Origin: JAYPCI01 sp038124645
GTDB lineage: Bacteria > Pseudomonadota > Alphaproteobacteria > Pelagibacterales > Pelagibacteraceae
Length of the DNA stretch: 35,886 bases
Assembly (NCBI GenBank): GCA_038124645.1
Contig: JAYPCI010000012.1
Coordinates: 1-35,886, forward strand
Direction: 5' to 3'
The translations under genes were made by a program, and so were the position numbers. Each line of letters opens with the position of its first letter. Position 1 is the stretch's first letter. Below the pieces are notes generated by a model that did not search any database, was not told the origin of the DNA, and saw nothing but the letters and a program-made list of their open reading frames with translations. Positions 1-7,496 of this stretch are shown one piece after another.

Positions 1-445
1 AATCTACAAGTTCTTTATCTTTAACTTGATCAATCTTGTTTAAGAAAACAACAATGGCAGGTACACCAACTTGTCTTGCTAAAAGAATGTGTTCTCTAGT
101 TTGAGGCATTGGACCATCAGCAGCATTAACAACTAAAATAGCTCCATCCATTTGTGCAGCCCCTGTGATCATGTTTTTTACATAGTCAGCGTGACCAGGA
201 CAGTCTACGTGCGCGTAGTGTCTTTTTGCTGTTTCATATTCTACGTGCGCAGTAGAAATAGTAATTCCTCTTTCTTTTTCTTCTGGTGCTTTATCAATCT
301 GATCGTAAGCAACAAATTTTGCTCCACCTGCATCTGCTAAAACTTTTGTTATAGCTGCAGTTAACGTAGTCTTACCATGGTCTACGTGTCCGATTGTACC
401 GATATTACAATGCGGTTTACTTCTATTAAATTTTTCCTTCGACAT
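1..445 (-). CDS. tuf: Elongation factor Tu, N-terminal part (gene runs off the window)
   Basis: Delivers aminoacyl-tRNA to the ribosome as a GTP-bound complex. Only the first about 148 codons lie in the window; the rest is beyond position 1. The translation starts MSKEKFNRSKPHCNIGTIGH and carries the P-loop GHVDHGKT, the switch I stretch ERGITIS, the G3 motif DCPGH and the G4 motif NKID, all of the EF-Tu type. The start ATG (443-445) is preceded by a good Shine-Dalgarno GAGGA about six bases upstream. The tRNA-Gly gene lies only 31 bases upstream in the same direction and tRNA-Tyr beyond it, so tuf is probably co-transcribed with these tRNAs, an arrangement also known from E. coli tufB. EF-Tu rather than another translational GTPase is near certain. 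This copy may be one of several; the window cannot tell. Confidence 0.97.
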   Translation of the reverse strand, partial: MSKEKFNRSKPHCNIGTIGHVDHGKTTLTAAITKVLADAGGAKFVAYDQIDKAPEEKERGITISTAHVEYETAKRHYAHVDCPGHADYVKNMITGAAQMDGAILVVNAADGPMPQTREHILLARQVGVPAIVVFLNKIDQVKDKELVD

Positions 446-476
446 TTTATTTCCTCACTTTATTATTTAAATCTTT

Positions 477-550
477 TGGAGCGGGTGAAGGGAATCGAAC
501 CCTCACAACCAGCTTGGAAGGCTGGTGTTCTACCATTGAACTACACCCGC
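477..550 (-). tRNA. tRNA-Gly (UCC)
   Basis: Cloverleaf on the minus strand. Acceptor GCGGGUG pairs with CACCCGC, the anticodon stem ACCAGC/GCUGGU holds loop CUUCCAA with anticodon UCC, and the T loop is GGUUCGAUUCC. The 3' CCA is encoded (477-479). It sits between tRNA-Tyr and tuf in the same direction and is probably processed from the tuf transcript. Confidence 0.97.
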
Positions 551-598
551 ACAGTTCCAAACATACTACACTCACTTTATATTATTAAATGTTTAGTT

Positions 599-684
599 TG
601 GTGGAGGGGGAAAGATTCGAACTTTCGAAGGCCGAAGCCAACGGGTTTACAGCCCGCCCCATTTGACCGCTTTGGTACCCCTCC
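599..684 (-). tRNA. tRNA-Tyr (GUA)
   Basis: Class II tRNA with a long variable arm, minus strand. Acceptor GGAGGGG pairs with CCCCUCC, anticodon loop CUGUAAA gives GUA, and the variable arm is built around GGCUUCGGCC. CCA is encoded (599-601). It is the first gene of the inferred tRNA-Tyr, tRNA-Gly, tuf transcript. Confidence 0.97.
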
Positions 685-732
685 TTATTTTAGGGTTACC
701 AAATAACTTAAAAACCATTTAACAACAAGGGT

Positions 733-761
733 TTTATAAGCGAGAGAGGTGTCAAATGCAA
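733..761 (-). promoter_or_regulatory. Candidate sigma70 promoter for tRNA-Tyr/tRNA-Gly/tuf
   Basis: On the minus strand a TATAAA -10 (738 to 733) has TTGCAT 17 bases upstream (761 to 756). An exact TTGACA (755 to 750) also lies nearby, but only 11 bases from the -10, too close for normal use. Transcription would begin near 726, about 40 bases before tRNA-Tyr. This is inferred from motif and position only. Confidence 0.4.
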
Positions 762-813
762 TAAATTGTTTAGTTTATTTAACCAGTGAATTTGATAAAA
801 AAAGCCTTATTTT

Positions 814-1569
814 ATGAGAAAAAACTCATTTCTTTTAGCTGGCAAACACCCTGTTATGGAAGCTATTAAAAACAAAAATCGAAAAATTGTCAGAATCTAT
901 ATTACTGAAAATTCTTTCAAACAAATTAATAAAGAATATGAACCTAAAAATATATTCAACAAAATTGCGATAGTTTTTAAAAATAATAAAGAACTTAGTA
1001 ATTTATGTGGGAGCAACGATATTTCCCATCAAGGCATCATGGCTGAGGTTGAACCTTTAGATCAAATTTCAATTAAAGAATTTATAAAAAATAATAAAAA
1101 AAATATTAATTTTTTAGCACTAGAGGATGTTACAGATCCGAGAAATATTGGTTCAATAATTAGAACCGCTGCTTCATTTAATATTGATGGGATTATTATT
1201 AAAGACAGACTTTATCCTGAAAAAAGTAAAGTGATGTATAAAAGTGCTAGCGGTGGAACCGAACATATAAATATTTTTTCAGTTTCTAACATTAATACGA
1301 CACTTAGTTATTTAAAAAAAGAAGGCTTTTGGGTAAGCGCTTTTGACTCACATGCCAAAAAAGATTTTGCATCGCATGACTGGAAAGGAAGAAACATTCT
1401 TTTATTTGGATCTGAAGGTTATGGACTTAAACACCACACTCTCAAAAATGCTGATTTTCATTTTAAAATTGATATTAGTGATAATATTGAAAGTTTAAAT
1501 ATATCAAACTCTGTATCAATCGTTTGTCATTATATTAAAAATAAACTTAAACGACTTGAAGATAATTAG
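814..1569 (+). CDS. rlmB: 23S rRNA (guanosine-2'-O-)-methyltransferase RlmB-like, SPOUT/TrmH family
   Basis: Predicted to 2'-O-methylate a guanosine in 23S rRNA using SAM (G2251 in E. coli). At 251 aa it has the usual RlmB length. Residues 1-80 form the L30e-like substrate-binding domain (LLAGKHPVMEAI near the start). The SPOUT catalytic domain follows with motif 1 EDVTDPRNIGSIIRTA (Asn111, Arg117), motif 2 LFGSEGYGL (Glu201) and motif 3 SLNISNSVSI (227-236), which form the trefoil-knot SAM site. No clear Shine-Dalgarno is visible before the ATG. It is divergent from the tRNA-Tyr/tuf unit and followed directly by tRNA-Thr. Another TrmH-family rRNA methyltransferase is possible, but the N-terminal domain favours RlmB. 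Confidence 0.9.
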   Translation: MRKNSFLLAGKHPVMEAIKNKNRKIVRIYITENSFKQINKEYEPKNIFNKIAIVFKNNKELSNLCGSNDISHQGIMAEVEPLDQISIKEFIKNNKKNINFLALEDVTDPRNIGSIIRTAASFNIDGIIIKDRLYPEKSKVMYKSASGGTEHINIFSVSNINTTLSYLKKEGFWVSAFDSHAKKDFASHDWKGRNILLFGSEGYGLKHHTLKNADFHFKIDISDNIESLNISNSVSIVCHYIKNKLKRLEDN

Positions 1570-1584
1570 TTAATTATATATATA
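1556..1584 (+). promoter_or_regulatory. Candidate promoter for tRNA-Thr inside the 3' end of rlmB
   Basis: TTGAAG (1556-1561) and TATATA (1579-1584) are 17 bases apart and would start transcription a few bases before the tRNA 5' end at 1594. The -35 lies in the last codons of rlmB. Motif-based only; read-through from rlmB is the alternative. Confidence 0.35.
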
Positions 1585-1593
1585 GATCGCAAT

Positions 1594-1669
1594 GCCCCTA
1601 TAGCTCAATTGGTAGAGCAACTGATTTGTAATCAGTAGGTTCGCGGTTCAAGTCCGTGTGGGGGCACCA
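1594..1669 (+). tRNA. tRNA-Thr (UGU)
   Basis: Plus-strand cloverleaf. Acceptor GCCCCUA pairs with UGGGGGC, the anticodon stem CUGAU/AUCAG holds a loop with anticodon UGU, and the T arm contains GGUUCAAGUCC. CCA is encoded at 1667-1669. It lies 24 bases after rlmB. The next gene, on the opposite strand, ends 12 bases further on. Confidence 0.97.
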
Positions 1670-1681
1670 CTAATAAATTTA

Positions 1682-2443
1682 TTATAAGTATTTTCTCAAA
1701 CCGTATTTTTTAATCGAGTTAATAATTACATTTGTCACAACATAAAGATTAAAAAAAATATTAAATTTATTGTATTTCCTATTGACCTGAATTAATTGAA
1801 TTAAATTTTTTAACAAGCCTGATGACCTATTGTCACTGGTTATCCGATAAGCAGTACTAGATTGATTGAATTTATAAGCAATAATATTTTTTTTTAATAA
1901 ATCACATTTAAAAATATAATCTTCTAATAATTTCATTTTTTTAAATCTTGAATAACCTATTGAATTTTTTTTTAAAATTATAGTTGAGGTGTTGATAGAA
2001 GTATTTTTTACAAACGATAAAAGATTGAACTCTGAATGTAAATTTGTTGTTTTTTTAACATCTTTGTTATTTTCATTAAAAAAGAAATAATCTGTATAAG
2101 AGAAAACATAGTTTTTATCCTTTAAAAAATTTAGATGTTTTTCTAGTTTATCTTCTAACCAATAATCATCAGAGTCTAAAAAGGAAATATATTTTGTTTG
2201 AGCTAATCTCATACCTAAATTTCTACAAAAAGATACGCCTTTGTTTTTCTTCAATTTTATTATTACAATTTGCTTATGATTAATGAATTTATTCAAAATT
2301 TTTTTTGACTCATCGGTCGAAGCATCATCAATAATTATTAAATTCCAATATTTAAATGTTTGGCTAATTACTGAGTTAATGCACTGCTCAAGGTATTTTG
2401 ATTTATTAAAATTTGGTATTATGACAGTTATTTCAGGTGTCAT
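1682..2443 (-). CDS. Glycosyltransferase family 2 (GT-A fold)
   Basis: Predicted to transfer a sugar from a nucleotide-sugar donor onto a cell-surface glycan; donor and acceptor cannot be read from sequence. The N-terminus EITVIIPNFNKSKYLEQCI with IIIDDASTD (about 36-44) is the GT2 nucleotide-binding region, and SFLDSDDYW (about 87-95) holds the DxD-type metal site. The rest is lysine- and asparagine-rich. The start at 2443 puts the first beta strand at the usual distance; an in-frame ATG at 2461 would add six residues. Neither start has a clear Shine-Dalgarno. It is divergent from the O-antigen ligase-like gene, so the two probably belong to the same envelope function. The stop codon lies in a 14-base AT palindrome (1671-1684) shared with the tRNA-Thr flank. 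Confidence 0.88.
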   Translation of the reverse strand: MTPEITVIIPNFNKSKYLEQCINSVISQTFKYWNLIIIDDASTDESKKILNKFINHKQIVIIKLKKNKGVSFCRNLGMRLAQTKYISFLDSDDYWLEDKLEKHLNFLKDKNYVFSYTDYFFFNENNKDVKKTTNLHSEFNLLSFVKNTSINTSTIILKKNSIGYSRFKKMKLLEDYIFKCDLLKKNIIAYKFNQSSTAYRITSDNRSSGLLKNLIQLIQVNRKYNKFNIFFNLYVVTNVIINSIKKYGLRKYL

Positions 2444-2545
2444 AATTATATAATATGACATTTAGATTATATTTCATTAAAAATTTTCTAAAGTATTGTG
2501 AATTTAGATTTTAAATATATATTCAACTTATTTATAAAATAAATC

Positions 2546-3841
2546 ATGTCACGATTCGCTCCATCTTTAATTGTAGCTCTTATTCCAATATCTTTTATTG
2601 TTGGCATACTCGCAATAAATCTTAATATTTTATTAATTGCTATTTTTGCAATTTACGCTTATTTCAAAAATAAAAAAAAAATTGAATTTATATTAATCGA
2701 CAAATTAATACTGGTATTTTTTTTGTACGTATTATTTAATGGGATAATAAACTCAATAGATTATATTTTTTTAAAAAAAGGTTACTTTATTGATTATACG
2801 GTTATAATAAAATCTTTCTCATATCTTAGATTTTTTGCTTTATATGTTTCGTTAAGAATTTTACTTCAATTGAGATTATTAAAATTAAAATATCTATATT
2901 GGGCAACTACTAGCTCTGTTCTATTTGTATCATTTGATTTAATTTATCAGCTGTTTAATGGTAAGGATATTTTTGGTTTTACTTCTCCTTTTCCAAAAAA
3001 ATTAACTGGTCCTTTTGGATCAGAGGCAATTGCTGGGAGCTATTTACAAAAATTTTCCTTAATTTCAATATTAAGTCTATTATTTTTTTTACATCTAGGA
3101 AAATTCAAGAAATACTTATTGAGTATATTTTTTTTAAGTTTGATTACTTTTGCAATAATTATCTCTGGAAATAGAATGGCAATGATATTATTTTTTTTAT
3201 CCTTAATTTTAATTTCATTAAACTTACAAATTGTAAAAAAATATTTTTTTTTATTAATGACTGTAATAGTAATTTTGTTTAGCCTTACTTTTAAATATAA
3301 TAATAACGTTCAAGATTATCTTTTAAATTTTCATACAACTTCAACTTCTATTGTTAAATTATATATTTTTAGATTAACTGGAATAGGTAATGATTTACCT
3401 GAAAAAAAAAGGCCTAGTTACATCCACGAATTTGATAACGGCATTGGGACTTGGAAAATGAATAAATACTTTGGTGGTGGTATAAAATCATACAGATATA
3501 ATTGCCCTTATCGAACATACTCTTCACCTGAAGAAAGAACTACATGTAATATGCATCCGCATAATTATTATTTGGAAATTCTGTCAGATTTAGGAGTTTT
3601 TGGAATGCTTTATTTCTTATATATAGTTTTCTCAACATTTAAATCCTTTATTAAGATTCCAAAAAGATCAATTGAAAAATATATTGCTTATCCTTTTCTA
3701 TTTATCTTATTAATTGAGTTTTTTCCTTTACGTTCATCTGGAAGTATTTTCACAACAACTAATTCAAGCATAATTTTCTTTGCTTTAGCTGTAATTGTAA
3801 GTATGAGTAAATTAGCAAAACTAAAATCCCATAATAATTAA
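2546..3841 (+). CDS. O-antigen ligase / polymerase-like membrane protein (Wzy_C/WaaL family)
   Basis: A 431-residue polytopic inner-membrane protein with about ten hydrophobic helices. A long hydrophilic periplasmic-type loop (about residues 270-345) leads into NMHPHNYYLEILSDLGVFGM, the His-containing signature of the Wzy_C family, and GNRMAMI earlier matches the conserved Arg region of that family. Such proteins join undecaprenyl-linked O-antigen to lipid A-core or polymerise repeat units in the periplasm; sequence alone does not separate ligase from polymerase. It starts 84 bases from the divergent GT2 gene and its last 21 bases overlap the 3' end of a convergent small membrane gene. Function by family is fairly sure, the exact reaction is not. 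Confidence 0.82.
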   Translation: MSRFAPSLIVALIPISFIVGILAINLNILLIAIFAIYAYFKNKKKIEFILIDKLILVFFLYVLFNGIINSIDYIFLKKGYFIDYTVIIKSFSYLRFFALYVSLRILLQLRLLKLKYLYWATTSSVLFVSFDLIYQLFNGKDIFGFTSPFPKKLTGPFGSEAIAGSYLQKFSLISILSLLFFLHLGKFKKYLLSIFFLSLITFAIIISGNRMAMILFFLSLILISLNLQIVKKYFFLLMTVIVILFSLTFKYNNNVQDYLLNFHTTSTSIVKLYIFRLTGIGNDLPEKKRPSYIHEFDNGIGTWKMNKYFGGGIKSYRYNCPYRTYSSPEERTTCNMHPHNYYLEILSDLGVFGMLYFLYIVFSTFKSFIKIPKRSIEKYIAYPFLFILLIEFFPLRSSGSIFTTTNSSIIFFALAVIVSMSKLAKLKSHNN

Positions 3842-4117
3842 AAATAGAGTTACAAGATTATTAACAATATAAAACAGCACAATAATATTGAGATAAAATA
3901 AAAATCTTATAAAATTTTTATATTTTCTTTTTTTTATATAGTTACGAGACTCATAATCAAAGATATTTCTCACTTTTTCAGGTTTAAAATCATATGTATA
4001 CATCCAATAATTTTTATTATTTTCATTTTTGTTGCCAGTTTTAAATTGGATTAGAAGAAATTTTAAATATCGGTAAGTAAAATAAAAAAAAATTAAAGAG
4101 AGTAAAGTTTCCGTCAT
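3821..4117 (-). CDS. Small two-helix membrane protein of unknown function
   Basis: 98 residues, not recognised. It has a hydrophobic N-terminal helix (about 4-23), a central hydrophilic and basic stretch containing NYWMYTYDFKPEKVRNIFDY and KKRKYKNF, and a C-terminal hydrophobic helix (about 70-96). By the positive-inside rule the central part should be cytoplasmic with both ends outside. Its ATG overlaps the nadK stop as ATGA (4114-4117), which indicates translational coupling and supports a real gene. The 3' end overlaps the convergent O-antigen ligase-like gene by 21 bases. No function is proposed. Confidence 0.6.
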   Translation of the reverse strand: MTETLLSLIFFYFTYRYLKFLLIQFKTGNKNENNKNYWMYTYDFKPEKVRNIFDYESRNYIKKRKYKNFIRFLFYLNIIVLFYIVNNLVTLFLIIMGF

Positions 4118-4887
4118 AAATTTAAATTCTTAATTCTTGTTAGATAATTTCTATTTTTCTCAAATAAAATATATATTTTAATTTTTGAACTTAATTTGAT
4201 TGACGCCTTCTCAACATTCCTAACTTCAAAATTGTCAGCTACAAGTGAGATAGGTCTATTTTTTTTAAGATTTTTTATATTGATAATATTTTTATCTGAT
4301 AATTTTATGCTCTTCCAGTTTCTAGGACTAAAAGGACTTATTGGAGTTATTGCTAATTTCTTTGATTTTAAAGTAAGAATAGGTCCGCCAGCAGAATAAT
4401 TATATGCTGTGCTTCCAACTGGCGTTGCAACTATCACACCATCACCACTTAGTTTATTTAAAATTTTTTTTCGGTTAGTTCTTAAAGATAATGAGATCGT
4501 TTGTTTTGTTTGTCTTAAAACAGAAATATCGTTAATTGCGTTAAGCTTAATATTTTTTTTCCCACTAAATGAAGTAACCGTACCTTCCAACGGTTTTATC
4601 TGAACTATTCGCGAAGAATTAATTTTTTTTGATAAATTTGAAATATTTAAACTATTCATTAAGAAGCCTACATTGCCACAATTAATACCATAAAAATTTT
4701 TCTTATATTTTAGATACTTTTTAATTGCATAAAGCATGTATCCATCTCCCCCGCAAACAACTATGACGTCTGATTTTTGTACAGGATAATTTTTATAAAT
4801 TTTTAAAATTTTCTTCTTTAACTTTTGTGCTTTATTATTCCGCGAGAAAGTAAAATGTAACTTATGGTGGATCATCTTAGATAGCAT
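4114..4887 (-). CDS. nadK: NAD kinase
   Basis: Phosphorylates NAD to NADP in the cytoplasm. Diagnostic motifs are GGDG at residues 46-49, GNVGFL at 71-76, a slightly altered NE motif read as AINDISV (about 117-123), and SGDGVIVATPVGSTAYNYSAGGP (about 147-169), the glycine-rich NAD-binding region. Length (257 aa) is usual for short bacterial NAD kinases. The start at 4887 is the first ATG; a second at 4875 (fifth codon) is equally possible and neither has a clear Shine-Dalgarno. tRNA-Leu lies 23 bases upstream in the same direction, so both may share a transcript. The gene overlaps the small membrane protein by four bases. Confidence 0.93.
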   Translation of the reverse strand: MLSKMIHHKLHFTFSRNNKAQKLKKKILKIYKNYPVQKSDVIVVCGGDGYMLYAIKKYLKYKKNFYGINCGNVGFLMNSLNISNLSKKINSSRIVQIKPLEGTVTSFSGKKNIKLNAINDISVLRQTKQTISLSLRTNRKKILNKLSGDGVIVATPVGSTAYNYSAGGPILTLKSKKLAITPISPFSPRNWKSIKLSDKNIINIKNLKKNRPISLVADNFEVRNVEKASIKLSSKIKIYILFEKNRNYLTRIKNLNL

Positions 4888-4910
4888 ACACTATTTTATT
4901 AATAACTTAA

Positions 4911-4996
4911 TGGTGCCCTCGGCCAGACTCGAACTGGCACTCCCTTACGGGCAAGGATTTTAAGTCCTTTGTGTCTACCAATTTCACCACGAGGGC
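4911..4996 (-). tRNA. tRNA-Leu (UAA)
   Basis: Class II tRNA on the minus strand. Acceptor GCCCUCG pairs with CGAGGGC, the anticodon stem AAGGA/UCCUU holds loop CUUAAAA with anticodon UAA, the variable arm is CCCGUAAGGG and the T arm GGUUCGAGUCU-like. CCA is encoded (4911-4913). Confidence 0.96.
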
Positions 4997-5059
4997 ATTA
5001 AATTAAATTTATATATTAGATTTATTAAATTATAAGGAGATATAAGTAAATATTAATAA

Positions 5060-6028
5060 ATGTACAAAAATATTTTAATTTATAATTCTGGTGGAGGATT
5101 AGGAGATTCTATTCAGCTTCTGCCCTTTTTGGAAACCTTAAAACACAATTTTTCCGAAAGCAATCTTTATTATTTAGGGGCACATGAAAACCACTTTAAC
5201 AATAAACTAAAAGATTATGGAATTCAGATAGATACTTTAAATCTAAATATTCAATACTTTGGTTTTAGATTTTGGCATTACTTTGTTGCTCAATCAAAAT
5301 TTAAAAAATTAAATTTAGATAAAATGAGTGCAATAATAGATCTTCAATCAAAATTAAGAAATACATTGATACTAAAAAAATTACCTCATGAGAAATTTTA
5401 TTCAAAAACTTTAAATCATTTTTTCTCAAAACCTAAAGCTGATTATTCGAAAGCAAACGATATGAATAACTTGATAAACAATATTTCTCTTAATCTTGAT
5501 AAAAAACTGGTTATAAAAGACTATCAAACTAATAGAATTGATAGAAACTTTTACAATGAAGCAAAAAAAATTTTACCAAACAAGTCATATATTGGGTTTT
5601 CTTTAACGCAAGGTAATATTTATCGAAAAAAAAATTGGCCTATAGAAAAGTTTATAAGATTAGCTAATTTATTAGTCTCGAGAAATAAAATTCCAGTTTT
5701 TTTCATTGAAAAGAATTTTTTTGAATTAGCAGATAAAATAAAGAGAAGTGTAACTAATGCAATTATACCCGAAATGGAATCTCAATTATTTGGTCCTGCA
5801 TTTGTTACTGCTTTAAGTTCTAGATGCGAAAGATTTATAACCATAGATAATGGAGTAATGCACATGGCGTCCCTAGCAAAAATACCAATGATTATTTTAT
5901 TTGGACCTACAAATGCTGAAAAATTTGCACCCAAAAATGAAAATGTAATTATTTTGGATAGTAAAAAATTATACAATTCAAAAGATATAAATAAAATAAC
6001 TTTAGAAGATGTTTTAAAATATTTTTAA
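5060..6028 (+). CDS. Glycosyltransferase family 9 (ADP-heptose:LPS heptosyltransferase-like)
   Basis: Probable cytoplasmic GT-B enzyme adding heptose or a related sugar to the lipopolysaccharide inner core. The start MYKNILIYNSGGGLGDSIQL matches the N-terminal Gly-Asp motif of WaaC/WaaF proteins. Residues about 180-200 (GFSLTQGNIYRKKNWPIEKF) and the C-terminal part (TIDNGVMHMASLAKIPMIIL, then FGPTNAEKFAP) are the GT9 donor-binding region. 322 aa is a usual size. An in-frame stop (5057-5059) directly precedes the ATG, so the start is forced. AGGAGA lies at 5035-5040, about 19 bases upstream, too far for a normal ribosome site. The substrate is unproven; the nearby GT2 and O-antigen ligase-like genes support an LPS role. 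Confidence 0.85.
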   Translation: MYKNILIYNSGGGLGDSIQLLPFLETLKHNFSESNLYYLGAHENHFNNKLKDYGIQIDTLNLNIQYFGFRFWHYFVAQSKFKKLNLDKMSAIIDLQSKLRNTLILKKLPHEKFYSKTLNHFFSKPKADYSKANDMNNLINNISLNLDKKLVIKDYQTNRIDRNFYNEAKKILPNKSYIGFSLTQGNIYRKKNWPIEKFIRLANLLVSRNKIPVFFIEKNFFELADKIKRSVTNAIIPEMESQLFGPAFVTALSSRCERFITIDNGVMHMASLAKIPMIILFGPTNAEKFAPKNENVIILDSKKLYNSKDINKITLEDVLKYF

Positions 6029-6035
6029 AAATGTT

Positions 6036-6791
6036 TTAAATCAAAAAAACTTCAATTTTTTTCAAATTTATCATTTTTTGGATTAACTTAGAGCAATCAC
6101 TAATTTTATTTTTATTTTTCCCTCTTAATACAACTGAAACTCCAATTTTTCCCAGTCTGAAAAAAGGATAACTACCAATATCAACGTGCCCTCTGAATTT
6201 CTTTTGAATTAAATCAAGGTCTCTAGCAATATTACTTTCAACTGTTACCAAATGAAAACTTTTTGTATGAACTTTTGATCCTTTAGAAAGCAAAGTTTTC
6301 GTTGAGGGGAGCATTGCTTGTAAGATGGAAGGCACTCCTGGCAAACAAAGAACATTTTTAATCATAAATCCTGGAGCTCCACTTGATGGATTATAAATTA
6401 GTTTTGAACCTCTTGGCATCTTAGCCATCTTCTGCCTTGCATTATTAAATCCTGAATTACCATAATATTTTTTTAATATTGAAAATGCCTGCTTATTAAA
6501 TTCATATTTTTTTTTAAATGCTGCAGCAATTGACTCGGCAGTTATATCATCGTGGGTCGGACCTATTCCCCCAGTTGTAAAAACATAATGATAAGTTTTA
6601 GATAATTCTTTTATATTTTTAATGATTATTTTTTTGATATCAGGAATGATCACAACTTTTTCAATTGCAATACCACAATTGTTATTTAGCCATTCTGATA
6701 AATATTTTACGTTAAGATCTTGGGTTCGACCTGATAAAATTTCATTACCAATTATTAAGATTGAAGCATTGATTTTTTTTTTTAAACTCAT
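6036..6791 (-). CDS. CinA N-terminal-type molybdopterin-binding domain protein
   Basis: Single-domain protein of the MoCF_biosynth/MoaB-Mog fold (COG1058-like), 251 aa. The start ASILIIGNEILSGRTQDLN and the block TTGGIGPTHDDIT (about 72-84) are the hallmark of the N-terminal domain of CinA. GAPGF and LCLPGVPSI follow, also conserved. The C-terminal PncC-type nicotinamide-nucleotide amidohydrolase domain of full CinA is absent. In other bacteria the N-terminal domain has ADP-ribose pyrophosphatase activity, so a nucleotide-salvage role is possible but unproven here. Its ATG lies only 3-12 bases from the divergent sfsA start, so the promoter must lie within sfsA or the 5' ends must overlap. Confidence 0.85.
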   Translation of the reverse strand: MSLKKKINASILIIGNEILSGRTQDLNVKYLSEWLNNNCGIAIEKVVIIPDIKKIIIKNIKELSKTYHYVFTTGGIGPTHDDITAESIAAAFKKKYEFNKQAFSILKKYYGNSGFNNARQKMAKMPRGSKLIYNPSSGAPGFMIKNVLCLPGVPSILQAMLPSTKTLLSKGSKVHTKSFHLVTVESNIARDLDLIQKKFRGHVDIGSYPFFRLGKIGVSVVLRGKNKNKISDCSKLIQKMINLKKIEVFLI

Positions 6792-6803
6792 AGTGTGGTA
6801 AAT

Positions 6804-7496
6804 ATGAAATTTAACCCTGTTTTATTATCAGGTAAACTTAAAAAAAGATATAAACGTTTTTTTGCAGATATAGTGATTGGCAACAAAACCTTTGTTGCTC
6901 ATTGTCCTAATTCGGGGTCAATGATGGGTCTTTTACAAGAAAAAAATGGTTGCTGGATAAGCAAAGTAAATGATCCAAAAAGAAAACTTAAATATACTTT
7001 ACAAATTATTGAAGTTGATAAAAACCTTGTAGGAGTTAATACACATTTAACTAATAAAATCTTTTTAGAAGCGCTAGAAAAAAATATAATTACCCAATTT
7101 AAGAATGTCTCTAAAATAAAGCCTGAATTTAAGTTTAATGAAAATACGCGTTTTGATTTTATGTTAATTAACAAAAAACAAAAGTGTATGATTGAAGTTA
7201 AAAATGTTACCCTCAAAAGAAATAGCAACATTGCTGAGTTCCCAGATGCGGTTACTTCTAGAGGCAAAAAACATTTAAGAGAACTTATTAATGCCCAAAA
7301 ACAGGGTTATAAAAGTTATTTATTTTTTATTGTACAAAGAGAAGATTGTGATTTATTTAAAATTGCTGAGGATTTAGATAAAGAATACTTTGCTGAATTT
7401 AATCATGCTATTAAAAATGGTTTAAAGGTACATGTATATAAATGCAAAATTACATCTAACGAGGTCAAAGTTGATAAAGAAATTGAATTAAAATGA
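6804..7496 (+). CDS. sfsA: SfsA family protein (sugar fermentation stimulation homolog)
   Basis: SfsA-family protein. The E. coli name comes from an effect on maltose genes; the biochemical role in alphaproteobacteria is unclear. The family N-terminus FNPVLLSGKLKKRYKRFFAD is followed by AHCPNSGSMMGLL, then RFDFMLINKKQKCMIEVKNVTL, which carries a PD-(D/E)xK nuclease-like Asp...Glu-Val-Lys core, and FPDAVTSRGKKHLREL. I chose ATG 6804, which gives the usual short N-terminus; a GTG three codons earlier (6795) is the alternative. It is the first gene of a tightly packed plus-strand operon, and its TGA overlaps the map ATG (ATGA, 7493-7496). Confidence 0.9.
   Translation: MKFNPVLLSGKLKKRYKRFFADIVIGNKTFVAHCPNSGSMMGLLQEKNGCWISKVNDPKRKLKYTLQIIEVDKNLVGVNTHLTNKIFLEALEKNIITQFKNVSKIKPEFKFNENTRFDFMLINKKQKCMIEVKNVTLKRNSNIAEFPDAVTSRGKKHLRELINAQKQGYKSYLFFIVQREDCDLFKIAEDLDKEYFAEFNHAIKNGLKVHVYKCKITSNEVKVDKEIELK

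Noticed and set aside
377..706. Plus-strand ORF over the tuf start and both tRNAs (109 aa)
   Set aside because: It lies antisense to tuf and the two tRNA genes; the frame is a by-product of their complement.
1671..1684. Perfect 14-base palindrome TAATAAATTTATTA between tRNA-Thr and the GT2 gene
   Set aside because: Only A and T, includes the GT2 stop codon and has no following T-run; expected by chance in such AT-rich DNA.
5035..5040. AGGAGA upstream of the GT9 gene as its ribosome site or that of a leader peptide
   Set aside because: It is about 19 bases from the forced ATG and no canonical start codon with an open frame lies at the right distance.
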